The notes: generated from the letters alone by a model not told the origin. A DNA stretch of 64,000 nt from Liopterus haemorrhoidalis (GCA_963971575.1 OZ020624.1:31632356-31696355), one strand, 5' to 3'; positions 21,478 to 33,512 are shown, numbered from the stretch's first letter. Numbers and translations are program-made.

Positions 21478-21979
21478 TTACCCAAGAGGGCAATGACCCA
21501 AAATATCCAGTGCATCTTCTGCATTTTATTTTCTTTATTCATCTCTGCAAAATAAAAACATATTAATAGTTTCTTTCTCCAGCAATATAAAATGTCTAAA
21601 ACAAGTCAAAAATTGGAATATCAATTAAGACTCCAACAATTTAATAGAGCAAACAAACAACCAAAATTACTAAAATTGAAACATCAGGTTCAAAAGAAAA
21701 TCGCATTTTGTGGCCTTCAAAATGACAACTTATTTATTCGTAAATAAATGCATGCAATTGTTTCTAATAGTTAGATTACTTATATGAGTCACAAATCACT
21801 TATTATTTTTAAGACCACAAAAAGTCGCTTTTCTCAAAAATTTTGTTATGTAAGGATATAAAAGTTTTACACCCTTGAAAAGAGAAAAAAAGCTCTATAA
21901 TATTGTTTTAAATAATATGTGTAGTGTCATTTAAAAAATAGTTATTAAATGCCGTACCTCTTGCAAAACAAATAAAAAC
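21478..21979. repeat. Diverged repeat shared with 41.68-41.77 kb
   Basis: Bases 21843-21950 (ATGTAAGGATATAAAAGTTT ... ATAATATGTGTAGTG) match 41.69-41.77 kb in the same orientation, and 22680-22790 matches 42.04-42.12 kb (GAACAATATTTTTATAACTC). The CAGTGGCG element at 21980 therefore lies inside an older repeat that has a second copy at 41.7-42.1 kb. No coding capacity is seen. Confidence 0.5.
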
Positions 21980-22668
21980 CAGTGGCGAAGGGAAACCTCC
22001 GCTAGACTTGCCCTCCCATAAAAAATATATTTAAAAAAAAATGTAAATTAAAAAAAAAAAATTAAATATTTAGATAAATCTTCAAAAATACATCAAATTA
22101 TGTTTTATACAAATTTTTGTCCAAGGCTTGCTTTACAAGTTACGAATTAATTATCATGACCATGGAAACGTTACATATAAGTATGAAAACATTGAGACTT
22201 GGAAAAATTTTAAATAATTTTACAAAAAATTTTCGAAATTTTTCGTTTAATCAAAAAACGTCTCAAATAAAAGTTATTAGTTATTGCATTTATAGTAACT
22301 TTTGTTCAATAAATTTTTTCGAAATATTTTTCTGTTGCTAAATATTCGCAAAAATCTTAAAATCGACACGAGTAAACTCCCATTTCTAGTCAACCGATTT
22401 TCATAAAAATCAATAGGGTTCTTCCTATTTAATAGGAGAATTTTTTAGTACCAGAACGAACTCTTTAAGTTAAACCGTTTTTGAGTTATCGTGTATACAC
22501 ACAGACAGACAGACAGACACACACACACACACACACATACGGACGGCACTTCGAAAATAGGTTTTTTGGATTCCCTGGACCATGAAACGTGGTCATCCGT
22601 CAAAATCTCGACATCGAAAATTTTCGCGATTACAATACTTGCCCCTTATATATTAAGGTCGGGCAAGT
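21980..22668 (+). mobile_element. CAGTGGCGAAGG element, copy A
   Basis: A non-autonomous repeat of about 690 bases beginning CAGTGGCGAAGGGAAACCTC and ending in a CTTGCCCC...GGGCAAG palindrome. An inverted copy lies at 24.0-24.5 kb, and a lone left end occurs at 26.17 kb. Interior landmarks are TCAACCGATTTTCATAAAAA, GTTATCGTGTATACAC, an (AC)n tract at 22500-22538 and ACCATGAAACGTGGTCA. The CAGTGGCG terminus is hAT-like. Flanking bases (ATAAAAAC and GTAAAAAT) could be a decayed 8-base duplication, but I do not rely on that. Confidence 0.65.
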
Positions 22669-22856
22669 AAAAATATTTGATACCACTATCGATTAACCTC
22701 CCTACCCCGAAAAATTTTATTTGAACAATATTTTTATAACTCCTTATATTAAGGAAATAATCAAGATGAACATACGTGTAACCTCACCCTGTTTGTATTT
22801 TTAATTCGCTGTGAAATAATTGTGAGCGTGAAATCTTTTTCAATGCGACTATGACA

Positions 22857-23126
<270 letters not shown>

Positions 23127-23995
23127 CCATTAAAGCTCAAAATTATATACAGACTAACTAAAGTATGGAATTTCCAATATTCAAATTTATCTCTGAGCGT
23201 CTTTAAGATTTTTTTTTAAAGAAAAATGTTAACAGAATTCATCAAGTCTCTCCTCAAAATTTAATAAACGTACAAATGACATGATGCAGGTATTTTATAT
23301 AATATTTTTCAGTTTTTCCGTTGATATTTATTGGAAATAAGTACAATTTAGTGAACCGTCTTGTTAAATTTAACCCAAATAACGTACAATCCATCAAAAC
23401 ATCATATAGCGTCCCAAATAAATTCGGTTCCCCAAGCTCGTATTTGGCGATGTGAATGGTTAGCTACCGTTATCGTAAAAAGCTGATATGGTGTTCGTAT
23501 CCTGGATTTACCGTGAGTTGATGGATATCGCCTGGGATAATGTTATAGATTTAAGAAGAAGCATGTCTTCCTTTTATATATTTTCTTCTCGACCAGTTTT
23601 ATTTTCCATCTAAAAATCTCTTTTATACATATCATATAAAACCTAATAGTTTTATAATGACAACACAGTACGTGATTGGGATTTCAAAACTAAAGGAGCA
23701 CACCTTTTTAAATTAAAGCAAACCCTGCAGAACAATTTTAACATTTAAAAAATGTGCAGTGTGGGTTTTCACACTGTTCAGGGTTTTGTAGGTATTTACT
23801 AATTATAACTACATAATAACAAACATATATTTAAATAACTTTGAAAGAATAATTTTGACCTAGAAAACTTCGAAAAATTGGAAATTATAAACTTATTTAT
23901 ACTGTAGATATTTATTTTTAACAATTAATACTCTTGTAAAACTTTGATTTTTCCTCTATCAACTGGTGCACTATTTGTATTATTATTTCTTTTTA
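23127..23995. other. No gene; one family R end at 23756-23795
   Basis: Non-coding. The only recognisable item is GTGTGGGTTTTCACAC followed by TTCAGGGTTTTGTAGGTAT at 23756-23795, a terminus of dispersed family R without the rest of the element nearby. Confidence 0.5.
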
Positions 23996-24495
23996 CTTGC
24001 CCAACCTTAATATATAAGGGGCAAGTATTGTAATTTGCAAGTAATAAAATTTTCGATGTCGAGATTTTGACTGATGACCACGTTTCATGGTCCAGGGAAT
24101 CCAAAAAACCTATTTTCGAAGTGCCGTCCGTATGTGTGTGTGTCTGTGTGTGTGTCTGTGTGTCTGTGTGTCTGTGTGTATACACGATAACTCAAAAACG
24201 GTTTAACTTAAAGAGTTCGTTCCGGTACTAAAAAATTCTCCTAATAACTGGGAAGAACCCTATTGTGTTTTAATAAAATCCAAAACCGGAAACGGAAGTT
24301 ATTAAACATTAAAATTTAAATGAATTCGTAACTAGTAAACCAAGCCTTGGACAAAAAATTGTATTGGATATAATTTGGTGTATTTTTGAAGATTTACCTA
24401 AATCTTTTTTTAAATTAAAAAAAAAATGTATTTTTTTTTTTATTATTATTTTTTTATGGGAGGGCAAGTCTAGCGGAGGTCTTCCTTCGCCACTG
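23996..24495 (-). mobile_element. CAGTGGCGAAGG element, copy B (inverted)
   Basis: Reverse-complement copy of the element at 21980-22668. It starts with TTGCCCAACCTTAATATATA, carries GGTCCAGGGAATCCAAAAAA and a (TG)n tract at 24133-24180, and ends GGTCTTCCTTCGCCACTG. It is shorter than copy A because the middle is reduced. It stops 10 bases before the terminus of the mariner that follows. Confidence 0.65.
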
Positions 24496-24505
24496 ATTTA
24501 TATTA

Positions 24506-25208
24506 TACGAGAGATGATTCCAAAGTTCTGGGAATTTAGCTATAATTTTTATTATTTTGTTAATTTTCGTCAATATTACAATGTAGTTTTTCAACATAAT
24601 CTCCATTTAACTGAATACATTTATCCCAACGATAAACTAATTTTTTTAAGCCGTCCTCAAAGAACTTTCCTATTGAGTTTCTGTTCTGGTCCCAACAGCC
24701 TTGGCACCCAGCACGGCGAAACCTTGCTAACTCCCAAACAATCATGCAAGATGTCATGAACTTGTGTACCTATCCCTAGGCGCACACTAATTTGACGAAT
24801 AGTCATTCTGTCCTCTTTCAGTAGGTCTTCGACGGCAGTAATGTTTCTTTCATTTACGTGCTTGGGTGCCCACTGCGTGGATCGTCTTCTAGTGATGTTC
24901 TACCAGTTTTAAAACGATCGATCCACCGATAAACAGTACTTTTGGATTATGCAGACTCACCAAATACTTCTTGCAGACGCTGAATAATTTCTGATGTTTT
25001 CACACCTTCTTTCCACAAAAAGAAAATTATTGCTCTTTGAGATTTTGCTGCGTCTTCCATGGTTACAAAAACAGTGTTATGAAAACGCGTCTATATCAGT
25101 CGAACACCTAAATCAGACTGAACAATATTGCACTAGATAGTTGCATAAACATGTCAAGACTTGTCTGGCACCAATAACATTAATGAAAAAAGGCTTTCAA
25201 TACGACCT
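24506..25208 (-). mobile_element. Mariner group E, internally deleted
   Basis: Minus-strand Tc1/mariner relic. The N-terminal part is well preserved: MEDAAKSQRAIIFFLWKEGV, KTSEIIQRLQEVFGES, SKSTVYRWIDRFKTGRTSLE, the second helix-turn-helix, then VSPCWVPRLLGPEQKLNR. The sequence then jumps to KKLVYRWDKCIQLNGDYVEK, the C-terminal end. The entire catalytic domain with all three Asp residues is deleted. Terminal sequences TACGAGAGATGATTCCAAAG (left, after a TA) and the inverse of CTTTCAATACGACCTCC (right) are partial inverted repeats. The element abuts the CAGTGGCG copy on one side and an RT fragment on the other. Confidence 0.75.
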
Positions 25209-25695
25209 CCTTACATACTTCGTATTTCAATCTCCTTATCAGGTAGAGGGTGGACCTAAGCTTTCGACTAAGAAATTCAGTGTGTTGGTCCCAACGTAAA
25301 TGAGGATCTATGTGGGTTCCAAGAAACTTAATGAGAGTTTTCAAAATTATGTTTCCTAGTAGTAAACAGCAGGGTCTGGAATTTTTCCTTGTTTAATCAT
25401 AATCTATTAGTGTTAAACCAAGAATTTTCTTCCACTGTCAAGGATCTATTCTCGGAAAGGAGAGCACTTAGATTGGAGTTTCTAGTTAACAATGTTGTGT
25501 CTTCTGCGTAGAGAACTGTTTTAGAAGTTATAAAAAGTCATTAACATATTAAAAAGAGTAGCGGACCAAGTATGGAACCTTGTGGAACACCGAACTGTAA
25601 AGAAATAATTTTAGATTTATTGTTGTCAAGCAAATTATTTTCTATCCGATAGATATGATCTAAGCAAGGAGTAGGAACATACTTTGGTATATGCT
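25209..25695 (-). pseudogene. LINE reverse transcriptase fragment with mutated YADD
   Basis: Minus-strand RT palm and post-palm segment: PTPCLDHIYRIENNLLD, LQFGVPQGSILGPLLF, then VLYAEDTTLL (YADD changed to YAED, so the catalytic site is lost), NLSALLSENRSLTVEENSWF, LNKEKFQTLLFTTR, and near the end LYLIRRLKYEVCK. This is the usual Jockey/CR1 order. Two stops and at least one frameshift interrupt it. Its downstream end coincides with the mariner at 25208, so the mariner, or a deletion next to it, truncates the LINE. Confidence 0.75.
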
Positions 25696-26890
25696 GTGGT
25701 AAATGATGATTGTAAATACAACGTAGTCAACCTCGGTAAAATCGTAGAATGTCGGTTACCGAAGCGCCATTCTCAGATATGAAGTATAGTTTCCCCATCT
25801 GTACTTATTAGTATAATTGTAGAGTAATTTTATGCAACTCTTGGCAAGAAAACAAAGCATTCATCACTGTAATGTGTACGAATGTTCGCAATAGGATATA
25901 TATTTTGATTTCATAGTCTATTAAAATTATAATTCGCTATGACCCATTTCTGTTTCGCTTGTAGAAAATACAAACAAGCAAGAGAATACATAAAATTTTG
26001 CATCTGTTTTAGATGCTTTCATATTTGTTTAGTATATATTTAGTTTAGGATTTAATTATTAACGCTAGTTGGAAACATACGAGGCCTCCATAAACAAATA
26101 TAAATTTACGAAAATAATTAGAATAGATTTGACTAAAGGAATTTTTATTATTTATTACTACAACAAAACCAGTGGTGAAGGGAGACCTTCGTTAGACTTG
26201 CCCACCCATAAAAAAATAATAATAAAAGAGTCCTTCTTGTTCCTGAGTCCTGAGTACGCCATTGCACTGATCTAGCTCTGCATTTACCTCTATTCCTGGT
26301 AATGTCTCTTTTGCTTTAATTAGTAAATATAACTTTTGTAATAAATTAAATTACTATTTAAAATTCAACAAGTTAATCAAAAGAGACCTCATTAACAGAA
26401 TTTTTAGCATCTTTGTACTTCGCGAAATTCACAATTCATAAATAATTATCGACGCTTACAAAGTACAAAAGAAATAATCACAGGATGTTTGAGACATCGT
26501 TTTATTTGTTCAACAGTAAACTGGGTAAATAAAATAATTGAAATTATAATTAGAGAACAGAATAAAGTGGAAATAATTCGAAGAAGAATGGAAACTGAAT
26601 AGAACATCATAATTACATACGATGGTGCTTCGCTTCTAAGGGTAACGTCACAAGAAACGGCTTAGAGTGTTGACGGTATTGCTGGTTGCGCTAGTTCGGG
26701 TAAAATGGGCGTAAATAGGGGTAGAAATGACAAAATGAGACACCTTTAAGTGCTGCTCCGTTGCATAAAATGAGTTCTTGAAAACTGTTACTGCAGTATA
26801 GACCTGTGGAGCAAAGTTCAAGAGCACAAACTCATCCACGCGAGAGCCGTAAGCAAATTATTTACTATGTAAACTAGTGATTATTTATAT
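25696..26890. other. No gene; one CAGTGGTG element end
   Basis: Non-coding. At 26170-26207, CAGTGGTGAAGGGAGACCTT with CGTTAGACTTGCCCACCCAT is the left end of the CAGTGGCG element family, followed by unrelated AATAATAAT sequence. The rest is unassigned. Confidence 0.45.
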
Positions 26891-26892
26891 TA

Positions 26893-27791
26893 TCAGGTGA
26901 CTGCAAAAATTCGTGCCCGATTTGAAATAAAATTAAAAATTAAAAATTCGTGGAAAAACATTTTTATTAATCAATAATGTGGGGAGTACATCATTTTCTA
27001 TAACTTTCTCCCAACGTTTTACAAGTTTTTGAATTTCTTCTTTGTAGAAACTGGGTTTATCTTCAAAGAAACTAGTAAGGTAGTTTTTGACTTCTTCCAT
27101 AGAAACAATTTTTTTGCCTTTCAAATTATTTTGAAGAGAAACAGATGAAAATCTGAAGCCAGGTCAGAGGAATAAGGAAGGAATTTAACTCCCTCAGTTT
27201 TTGCAGTGTCTGTTGAGCGATATGTGGTCTAGCGTTGTCGTGGTGAAAGATACCTTTTCGATTAAACAAACTTGGACGTTTTGCTTGGATTTCCACATTG
27301 AGTTGGGTGAGTTGCTCACAGTACTTCTCCGCAGTTATAGTTTGGCCACATGGAAGAAGCTCGAAATAAAGTATTCCTCTGCAATCCCACCAAACACATA
27401 ACAACACTTTCATTGGATGCAATTCAGCTTTTGCCAAAGATTCTGCTCGTTCACTCCCATGCTTCCAGCTTCTTTTTCTTTTTATGTTGTGATACATAAT
27501 TCATTTTTCATCTCCAGTTATTACTCGATCCAAGAAAGGTTCATTTTGTTGACGGGCAAAGAAAGAAATGGCAGTGGAAACACGTATCAGTTTGTTCCGT
27601 TCTGTCAAAATGTGCGGAACCCATATATCGAGTTTTGAAATGTAACCAAGTTTTTTTAAATGACGAAATGCTGTCGATTTGTCAACATTTAACTTCTCAG
27701 CAATCTCTTCAGTCGAAATCCATGGATTACTATTCACCAAATCACGGATACAGTCATTATTACACGGGCACGAACTTTTGCAATCACCTGA
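26893..27791 (-). mobile_element. Mariner group D with both inverted ends
   Basis: A 0.9-kb mariner with terminal inverted repeats TCAGGTGACTGCAAAAATTC (left) and TCAGGTGATTGCAAAAGTTC (right, reverse complement), each next to a TA, as expected for the TA target of the superfamily. On the minus strand the transposase shows WISTEEIAEKLNVDKSTAFR, IWVPHILTERN, VITGDEK (first Asp), WDCRGILYFELLPCGQTITA, IFHHDNARPH (second Asp) and, after a one-base frameshift, FLPYSSDLASDFHLF (third Asp, with a missing residue compared with SPDLAPSD). The first helix-turn-helix is deleted. Frameshifts near 27498 and 27125 break it into three frames. Confidence 0.9.
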
Positions 27792-27793
27792 TA

Positions 27794-27910
27794 TATAAGG
27801 GTTACCTATTATGTTTTTACAAACGACTACTAGATGGAAATACTGAAATGTGTCATTACTATGTTCGTAAAATTTTACATTTAACTTCAATGGCCTTGAA
27901 TTATTTTGCT
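27794..27910 (+). mobile_element. Mariner group A terminus (solo)
   Basis: AAGGGTTACCTATTATG with ACTACTAGATGGAAATACTG and GTAAAATTTTACATTT matches the terminal leader of the long group A mariner at 6.92-7.02 kb and, inverted, 51.6-51.75 kb. No transposase follows. The group D mariner begins 2 bases away, so it inserted at the TA at the edge of this relic or beside it. Confidence 0.65.
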
Positions 27911-28500
27911 TGATCTGTCTAATGAGTGTTTATTTTGTTGTATTATGTACGTAGGTTGTTATATTTAATGAAATCGAGAAAATCTGACCCAATTTTCAAT
28001 AGGAATAAACAAAAAAAAATAACAGAAAATCAATACATTCAATAATTGCTCATTTTGCTCCCATATCTTACGTCTTTCTTTACTCGATAACAGATCTGCA
28101 TTTCTTTGTCTGGTACTCGACAGCATTTCCTCAAGACTTTTCCGATAATATTAATCCACTTATAAAATGGCCTTCGTCGCCTTTTCACGCCATTAACTTA
28201 AAACAGGGTTTCCCAAAAGGCGTCTTAAATAATACAATCAGTATTAGAGAAAGGGTTACTTGTAGTTGAAAGCATTCTTACTAAATAAATTATTGGGGGA
28301 TTTCACGTTTACTTGAAGACCAAAGGAAGTTATTTACGAAAAACAACTACTTATTTATAAGACCGTAATTTGATAAGTTGACGATTTAATAATGAAACAC
28401 TGTATTTTTCTTTCTAAATTGGCATGGATAATTTCTTTCACTGGCATGGATAATGCATAAAAAGCATGGATAATTTCATTTCTTACTGGACGCATATTCC
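27911..28500. other. No gene recognised
   Basis: Non-coding. A GCATGGATAAT phrase is repeated three times at 28422-28473. Confidence 0.35.
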
Positions 28501-28613
28501 GAGTTCGTGTTGGATCATATTTCTCGCCCAGTTACGAGTGGGGTACCTCAAGGAAGTGTTATTGGTCCTATTCTATTCCTGATATTTGTAACTGACTTAT
28601 TATTATTAACGTA
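28501..28613 (+). pseudogene. LINE RT motif fragment (plus strand)
   Basis: The plus-strand frame reads VLDHISRPVTSGVPQGSVIG followed by PILFLIFVTDLLLLT and a stop. This is the SGVPQGS-x-xGPxLF motif just before the RT catalytic box. It meets a minus-strand fragment with the same motif at 28614. Confidence 0.7.
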
Positions 28614-29990
28614 AATAATGAAGAATAAGGGCCCTAAAACCGTTCCTTGTGGATTTTTTTTTGTTGTGGGCTCATTTTTAAGGTAATTTCTGAGCTAATC
28701 TGATTTTGTCTCTTAGTTACCTGTACCTGTCAGTAAAATAGCTTTTGATCAACTTAAGTGCTATTCCTCTTAATCCGTATAGTTGTAACTTATGGAATAA
28801 TAACTCATGGTCAAGAGTATCGAACGCTTTGGCTAGATTTAAGAAAATTGTCATATGGTCGAGACAAATCTAAAGCCTTGTAGATTTTATCAGTCAGAGA
28901 AATAATAGCATCCTTAGTAGATTTACCAGAACAGAAAGGAAGATGGTACGCATGGGGGGAGATGAGAAAGGAGTATTACTGGAGATGCAGAGTGGATGCG
29001 ACAGAGGTGGAAAGGAGAAGAAAAGAAGGGATAAGCGTGATTGAGGAGGGATAAGGAAGTGGGAGAGCAAGAAAAGACAGTCAGAATAGACAAATCAAGG
29101 AGCGCAGGGAGATATAAGGAGGTTAGAACTATAGGGGTACCAAGCTACTTGAAGGGAGAAAGAGGAAGGTCAGGAGGGAGAGTTAGGAGGATTGCGAAGC
29201 TAAGGTGCGGGAATGAAGAGAGTGGAAATAGAAATTGGAGGAAACAGGAGGAAAAGATGTGCAGGATGTGCGGGGAGGAGGAAGATATAGAGCACCTCGC
29301 GAAGAAGTGTAGAGAGATGACAGTATGGTCGGGGAGCACATTAGACCTGTTGCACGAAGATGGAAGGGGGGAGAGGTGGTCGAGGGAATTAGAGGCAAGA
29401 AGGATGGTGATTGGGGAAGGGGTAAAGGAAAAAAGGAGGGGACACGGTGGGAAGCAGAAGGGGAGAAATGGAAGGAAGTAAGGGGGATGAGGTTACCTAG
29501 AAATGGGGAGGAAGGAAGGGAGATAGGAGGAGGGGTGAAGAAATGGTTGGAAGGGAAGAGAATGAAATAAAATAAATCAAAGATGGGCGAGAGAACTGGA
29601 AGCAAGAAGGAAGAAGATCGGAGAGGGAAACCAGAAGGAGAACAGGAAGAAGGAGAGAGACATTTGAGCAAGAAGATAGAGAAGAGAAAAAACATTGTAA
29701 ATTGTATTGGATTTTTATTTATTTATTTTTTGTACTGGTTAATACCCTGAAAGCCGCAAGGCATAAGGAATAAAGAATATATATAGTAGATTCACCAGGA
29801 CGAAAACCGAACTGATTTGATGAAAGAAGTAAAAATGTATTTATAAAAGAGAATATTCGACTAGATATAGCCTTCTCAATAATTTTGCTAAAATTACAAA
29901 TAATTGAAATGGGTCTGTAGTTGTTGACACATTCTTTGTCTCCATTTTAATATATGGGAGTAACAACTGATTTCTTCAGAGCCTGAGTAT
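28614..29990 (-). pseudogene. LINE RT domain fragment, split by a second LINE
   Basis: Minus-strand RT palm domain in order from 29990 down: SNQFGFRPGEST (29.80-29.83 kb), then, after an 849-base insertion, GKSTKDAIISLTDKIYKALD, LAKAFDTLDHELLFHKLQLY (first catalytic Asp in AFDTLD) and finally NPQGTVLGPLFFIIYVNN at 28.61-28.67 kb. Removing the insertion makes QFGFRPGESTKDAI continuous in the standard order for Jockey-type RT. A few frameshifts and stops remain. The YADD box is not present, because the fragment ends at 28614. Confidence 0.8.
28935..29783 (+). mobile_element. 5'-truncated LINE inserted into another LINE
   Basis: Purine-rich plus-strand insertion encoding an ORF2 end: VRTIGVPSYLKGER, AKLRCGNEESGNRNW and the knuckle CRMCGEEEDIEHLAKKC (C-x2-C-x7-H-x4-C), then an Arg/Lys/Gly-rich tail. 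It belongs to the same clade as 1.9-2.7 kb. The 3' end is GCCGCAAGGCATAAGGAATA followed by AAGAATATATA. It is flanked by TAGTAGATTTACCAGAACAG (28915-28934) and TAGTAGATTCACCAGGACGA (29784-29803), a target-site duplication of about 20 bases with four differences. This is a textbook 5'-truncated retrotransposition into an older RT fragment. Confidence 0.88.
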
Positions 29991-30664
29991 CACAATATCA
30001 CAAAATTTCTGATCAAAAACTGAATTAAATTCTGATCAATTAAATATCAACCATTCATAGCCAGCCAGAAAAAAGAATACAACTCAGATTTGACCTCTTA
30101 TAAAAATGTAAGCATCCGAGAAACGAAATCTTTTAAGAACTCAGTTTAATCGTTATTTCGTATTTTCTTTTTGTCTAGTTCCGCCTATGTCCTCTTCTAA
30201 GTTTCTACGCTATCCCATACGTTACCCCGGTCATTTATCAGCGGTTATATTGCGACGTATATGAACGCTTTTTTTTTCTCAGATATAATATACTTTTTGG
30301 ACACAATGAACAAGCAAGTACAATAGAAATAAATGCTTTGGCGACAGAAATATACCCAACATATATTGCAATGATGAAAAGTAATGTATTTTTATTTTTT
30401 ACTATTATTAAATCCAAGTTTTATTGCACTTCATGAAGTTTTACAAAAATTCTCGAGTACTTCCTAACAAAAGTTCTACAATATAATTTTAACAAAGAAA
30501 AAATACAGATGTATTTAAATACTGGATGTTTAAAACCAGTAATATCGAGTAATTACAGAAGGTTTAGCGAGTTGATATGATGCAGTTATTATTTGTGAGG
30601 TGACTGATTCGTCAAGTTATTTTTTTCGTTTAATAATTGTTGAAATAACGAACATTGTAAAATT
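29991..30664. other. No gene recognised
   Basis: Non-coding, with no match elsewhere in the window that I can support. Confidence 0.35.
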
Positions 30665-31925
30665 TCACTATTTTTAGAGTTTTGAAGGTATGACCAATAA
30701 ACCCTTATATCGTCATTTTGTCGTATGTCTCTCTGTCTGTCTGTTCGGTAAAAATTGTAAAATCTAGAGAGTTGAAATTTGGCATGCTTATACAACTTTT
30801 TTATCCGCACATAGGATAAATACTAAAACATCTAAAAATCATATCAGTAGTATAGCTATGCCGGTTCTGGCTCATTACCTACGAAACCCTGAAATATTTG
30901 ATGAGGTGCAAAGTAATCGTAAGATTTGGAGTTGACATCCAACCGTGAGTCACAAACCTCATTCCAACCCTAGCGAATACTAGCAAATATTCCAACTCCT
31001 AAAAATATAAACAAATATACACTCATCGAAAAAAACATTTTTTTTTTTTAAATTCTGAGTAGGGTATCAAATGAAAGCCCTTAGTATGTGGATTAACGAT
31101 CAAAATTTTATTTTTGCAAAATAAGTTATTTTGATTTTTGCCAAAATTGTGCAAAAAAAAAATGTCTCACACCATGTAGCCCAGATGGTTTAAACTAAAA
31201 ATCTGAAAAAATTCTAAGTAATGTACATTGGTGTGAACGGGAATAGTACAACAGGTATTTTTAATCCGATTACGTTTTCGGAAAATAACGCATTTTTTGT
31301 GTTTTTTTTTTTTATCAACGGTATACAAAAGTTATAGTTATGTAACACACTAGATTGGAAGTCATATCCTAGTCTAATGGTTTGTTTGATCGCCTACTAC
31401 GCTACAAACTAATGTTCGCTCCCGGGAAGAGGAGACGATTTTATTTTTTGTATTTTTTTTATTATTATTTTGTTTAAATTATTTTGTCAAAATTCTAGTT
31501 ATATTTTGGCAAATGCTGCATTTAATTTTTAAGAGCGTAAATTTAATAACCAGTTGGAATGTTGGAATTATATTTTCATTCTGTGTCATGTATACGAAAC
31601 TAAAGGGGCGGAGCATATAGCAACCAATGGAAGCCATAGGCGCAATTTTCAAATTCTTAATGAACCTTGCTATATAAAAAATACTGCACATGTTTAGAAA
31701 CCTAAATAATGGTATTAGGTATTCGAATTAAATGTAACAAAAAAATATTTTAACATAAAATTTGTTTTTAAAGCTCGATTAACAGACGATAAATTATTTT
31801 AAAATTTTTGTTCATTTTGCCGTGATTACTACAAAACAAAATTTGTCCTATACAGTCAGCATGCAGCCTTCACTTATTATATACCTGCGAAACTCTGAAA
31901 TGTGTGAAAATTCATACTTCACATA
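30665..31925 (+). repeat. Dispersed repeat family R, copy 2
   Basis: Longer copy of the repeat at 13.55-14.31 kb. Shared blocks are TTTTTAGAGTTTTGAAGGTA, GGCATGCTTATACAACTTTT, GGGTATCAAATGAAAGCCC, GTAAATTTAATAACCAGTTG and, at the right edge, ATACCTGCGAAACTCTGAAA with the GTGTGAAAATTCATAC palindrome. Two blocks absent from copy 1 (about 30841-31010 and 31145-31435) account for the extra length; the first contains another inverted family end (CTACGAAACCCTGAAAT), so it may itself be a nested copy. Confidence 0.65.
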
Positions 31926-32959
31926 AATTTTTATATTAGGCTACATCATCAATTGATTTGATATTTCACAGGTGCTTATAAGACAGGTTCAGCAATAAAA
32001 CCTAGTAAAAATTTTAGTAGAATCCAAAGCTTGAATATCTCTATTCTTACTTTTCATTTACCATTTGAATCGTATTGTTTTAAATCATCAAAATTAAATT
32101 TCCTGATACAATTGAATTTTCTTTTGAAAATCCCATTTCCTCCATCTTAAGTTATTGTACGATTTTTCCTTTAAAAGCTTAAACACTTATTTTCAATCGC
32201 GTTGTTAAAAATTTTCTAACTTTTAGATCTTAATCCTGTTATAACAATTGTTCTTTGTTCAAGGATATTTAATGATGTACTATTTTACTGGTATTAAGAA
32301 AAATTGTTTTGTTAACGACCACGTTTTTCTTATCCTGTTGTTGACATGTCTGGTTTATCAAACAAAAAGAAATTTTATTTTACTGACTACTCTCAGCCTG
32401 ATTGATTTTTTACCTTACACTAGAGTGACCAGATCTCTTCAATTAAAAATCGGGACATGCCAATTAAAAATAAAGACATGACAACTAAAAGAAAAAGGTT
32501 GTGTTTGGTACTGATACCCAGCACCAAAAATATAGCTTTACCTACGACTTTATATAAGAATTTCATTGTAAATTATCTATATACGGTAACTAAAAAATGA
32601 GTACCGTAAAACCTTGGTTTGAAAGTAACTTAGTCTGTGAGTGTTTTGCCAGACGATGAAAAATTTCTAATAAATTTTAATTTGATAAGCGAGCGAGGTC
32701 TTACGGGTAGTACGTATGAGCTTTGCCTACCGAGCGTCGCGTAATCACAACTGAGTAGATGGACCTTTTATCTCTCTCTGCGGGATTGGGGGCAATCATC
32801 TCCGATGCTCGGGCATCTCAATCTGTTTCGCAAGCAACAGCAAGAAGTTATGGAGGAGAGCTCGTCTGAGGTGGAGGAGAAAAAGACAGAATTCTTCACT
32901 TCAAGAGAGTTTAGAGAGACGTGAAAAATGTGAGGAGGATATGGAATAAATCTGAATAT
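31926..32959. other. No gene recognised; possible hAT end at 32.41 kb
   Basis: Non-coding. CACTAGAGTGACCAGATCTC at 32418-32437 followed by CGGGACATG resembles the GTGACCA...GGGAC termini of hAT-like elements, but no partner end is visible. Bases 32690-32900 are GC-richer and unassigned. Confidence 0.35.
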
Positions 32960-33512
32960 ATATGCACCCATATTGTCGATACACTTTTGCTATTTAAGCG
33001 GCAGGTTGTTCAGGCCGGTAGTATAAAAACGGTGGACGAGACTCCAAGTTGCGGAAGTCAGTTGCAGGAAGTGGTAGTCAGTGGGGACTAGGTCTAGTGA
33101 GAATGGAGGATGATGAAGAAGTTCCAACTCCAATTCCTGTAGTTTTGCCACAGTCATTTGTGCAGTGTGTGGTCTAGCGTTATAATGCAATAAGACAGGA
33201 GTCGATCTGTTGACCAATCTAGGCTGTTTTCTTTAAGATTTTGCATCATTTCGTCCAGTTGGTTGCAGTATATTTCTGCTGTGATTCATGAGCTAGTTTT
33301 TTTTTGTTTCTTTGTTTTTAAGCGATTTGATTTTGTCTGTTGCGTAGTAACACTAGAGCCAAATACACTATTAATGTTTCGCGCGGTCTACGATGCGGTA
33401 GTTTCACGTACGAACCCATTCTTCATAATAGTGCGAAATTCTGACCGTTCCATTTTCAACAAAATTAATTTAAAAAAAAGTTTTTGATTTAACTTTTTGG
33501 ACGACCCTGTTA
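32960..33512 (-). mobile_element. Hsmar1-like mariner (group B), copy 2
   Basis: Minus-strand mariner fragment. It reads KSNRLKTKKQ-like remnants, AEIYCNQLDEMMQNLKE, RLVNRSTPVLLHYNARPHTA (the catalytic His-Asp-Asn is His-Tyr-Asn, so the second catalytic Asp is lost), KLQELELELLHHPPFSLDLV, PTDYHFL (third Asp retained) and TTGLNNLPLK. The right terminus at 33498-33511 is TGGACGACCCTGTT. At 33344-33360 it preserves GTAACACTAGAGCCAAATAC, the empty site for the element that splits copy 1. Confidence 0.85.

Noticed and set aside
29145..29695. A 170-codon Ser/Pro/Phe-rich minus-strand frame
   Set aside because: It is the complement of the purine-rich LINE ORF2 on the plus strand, which has the recognisable RCGNE and zinc-knuckle motifs.
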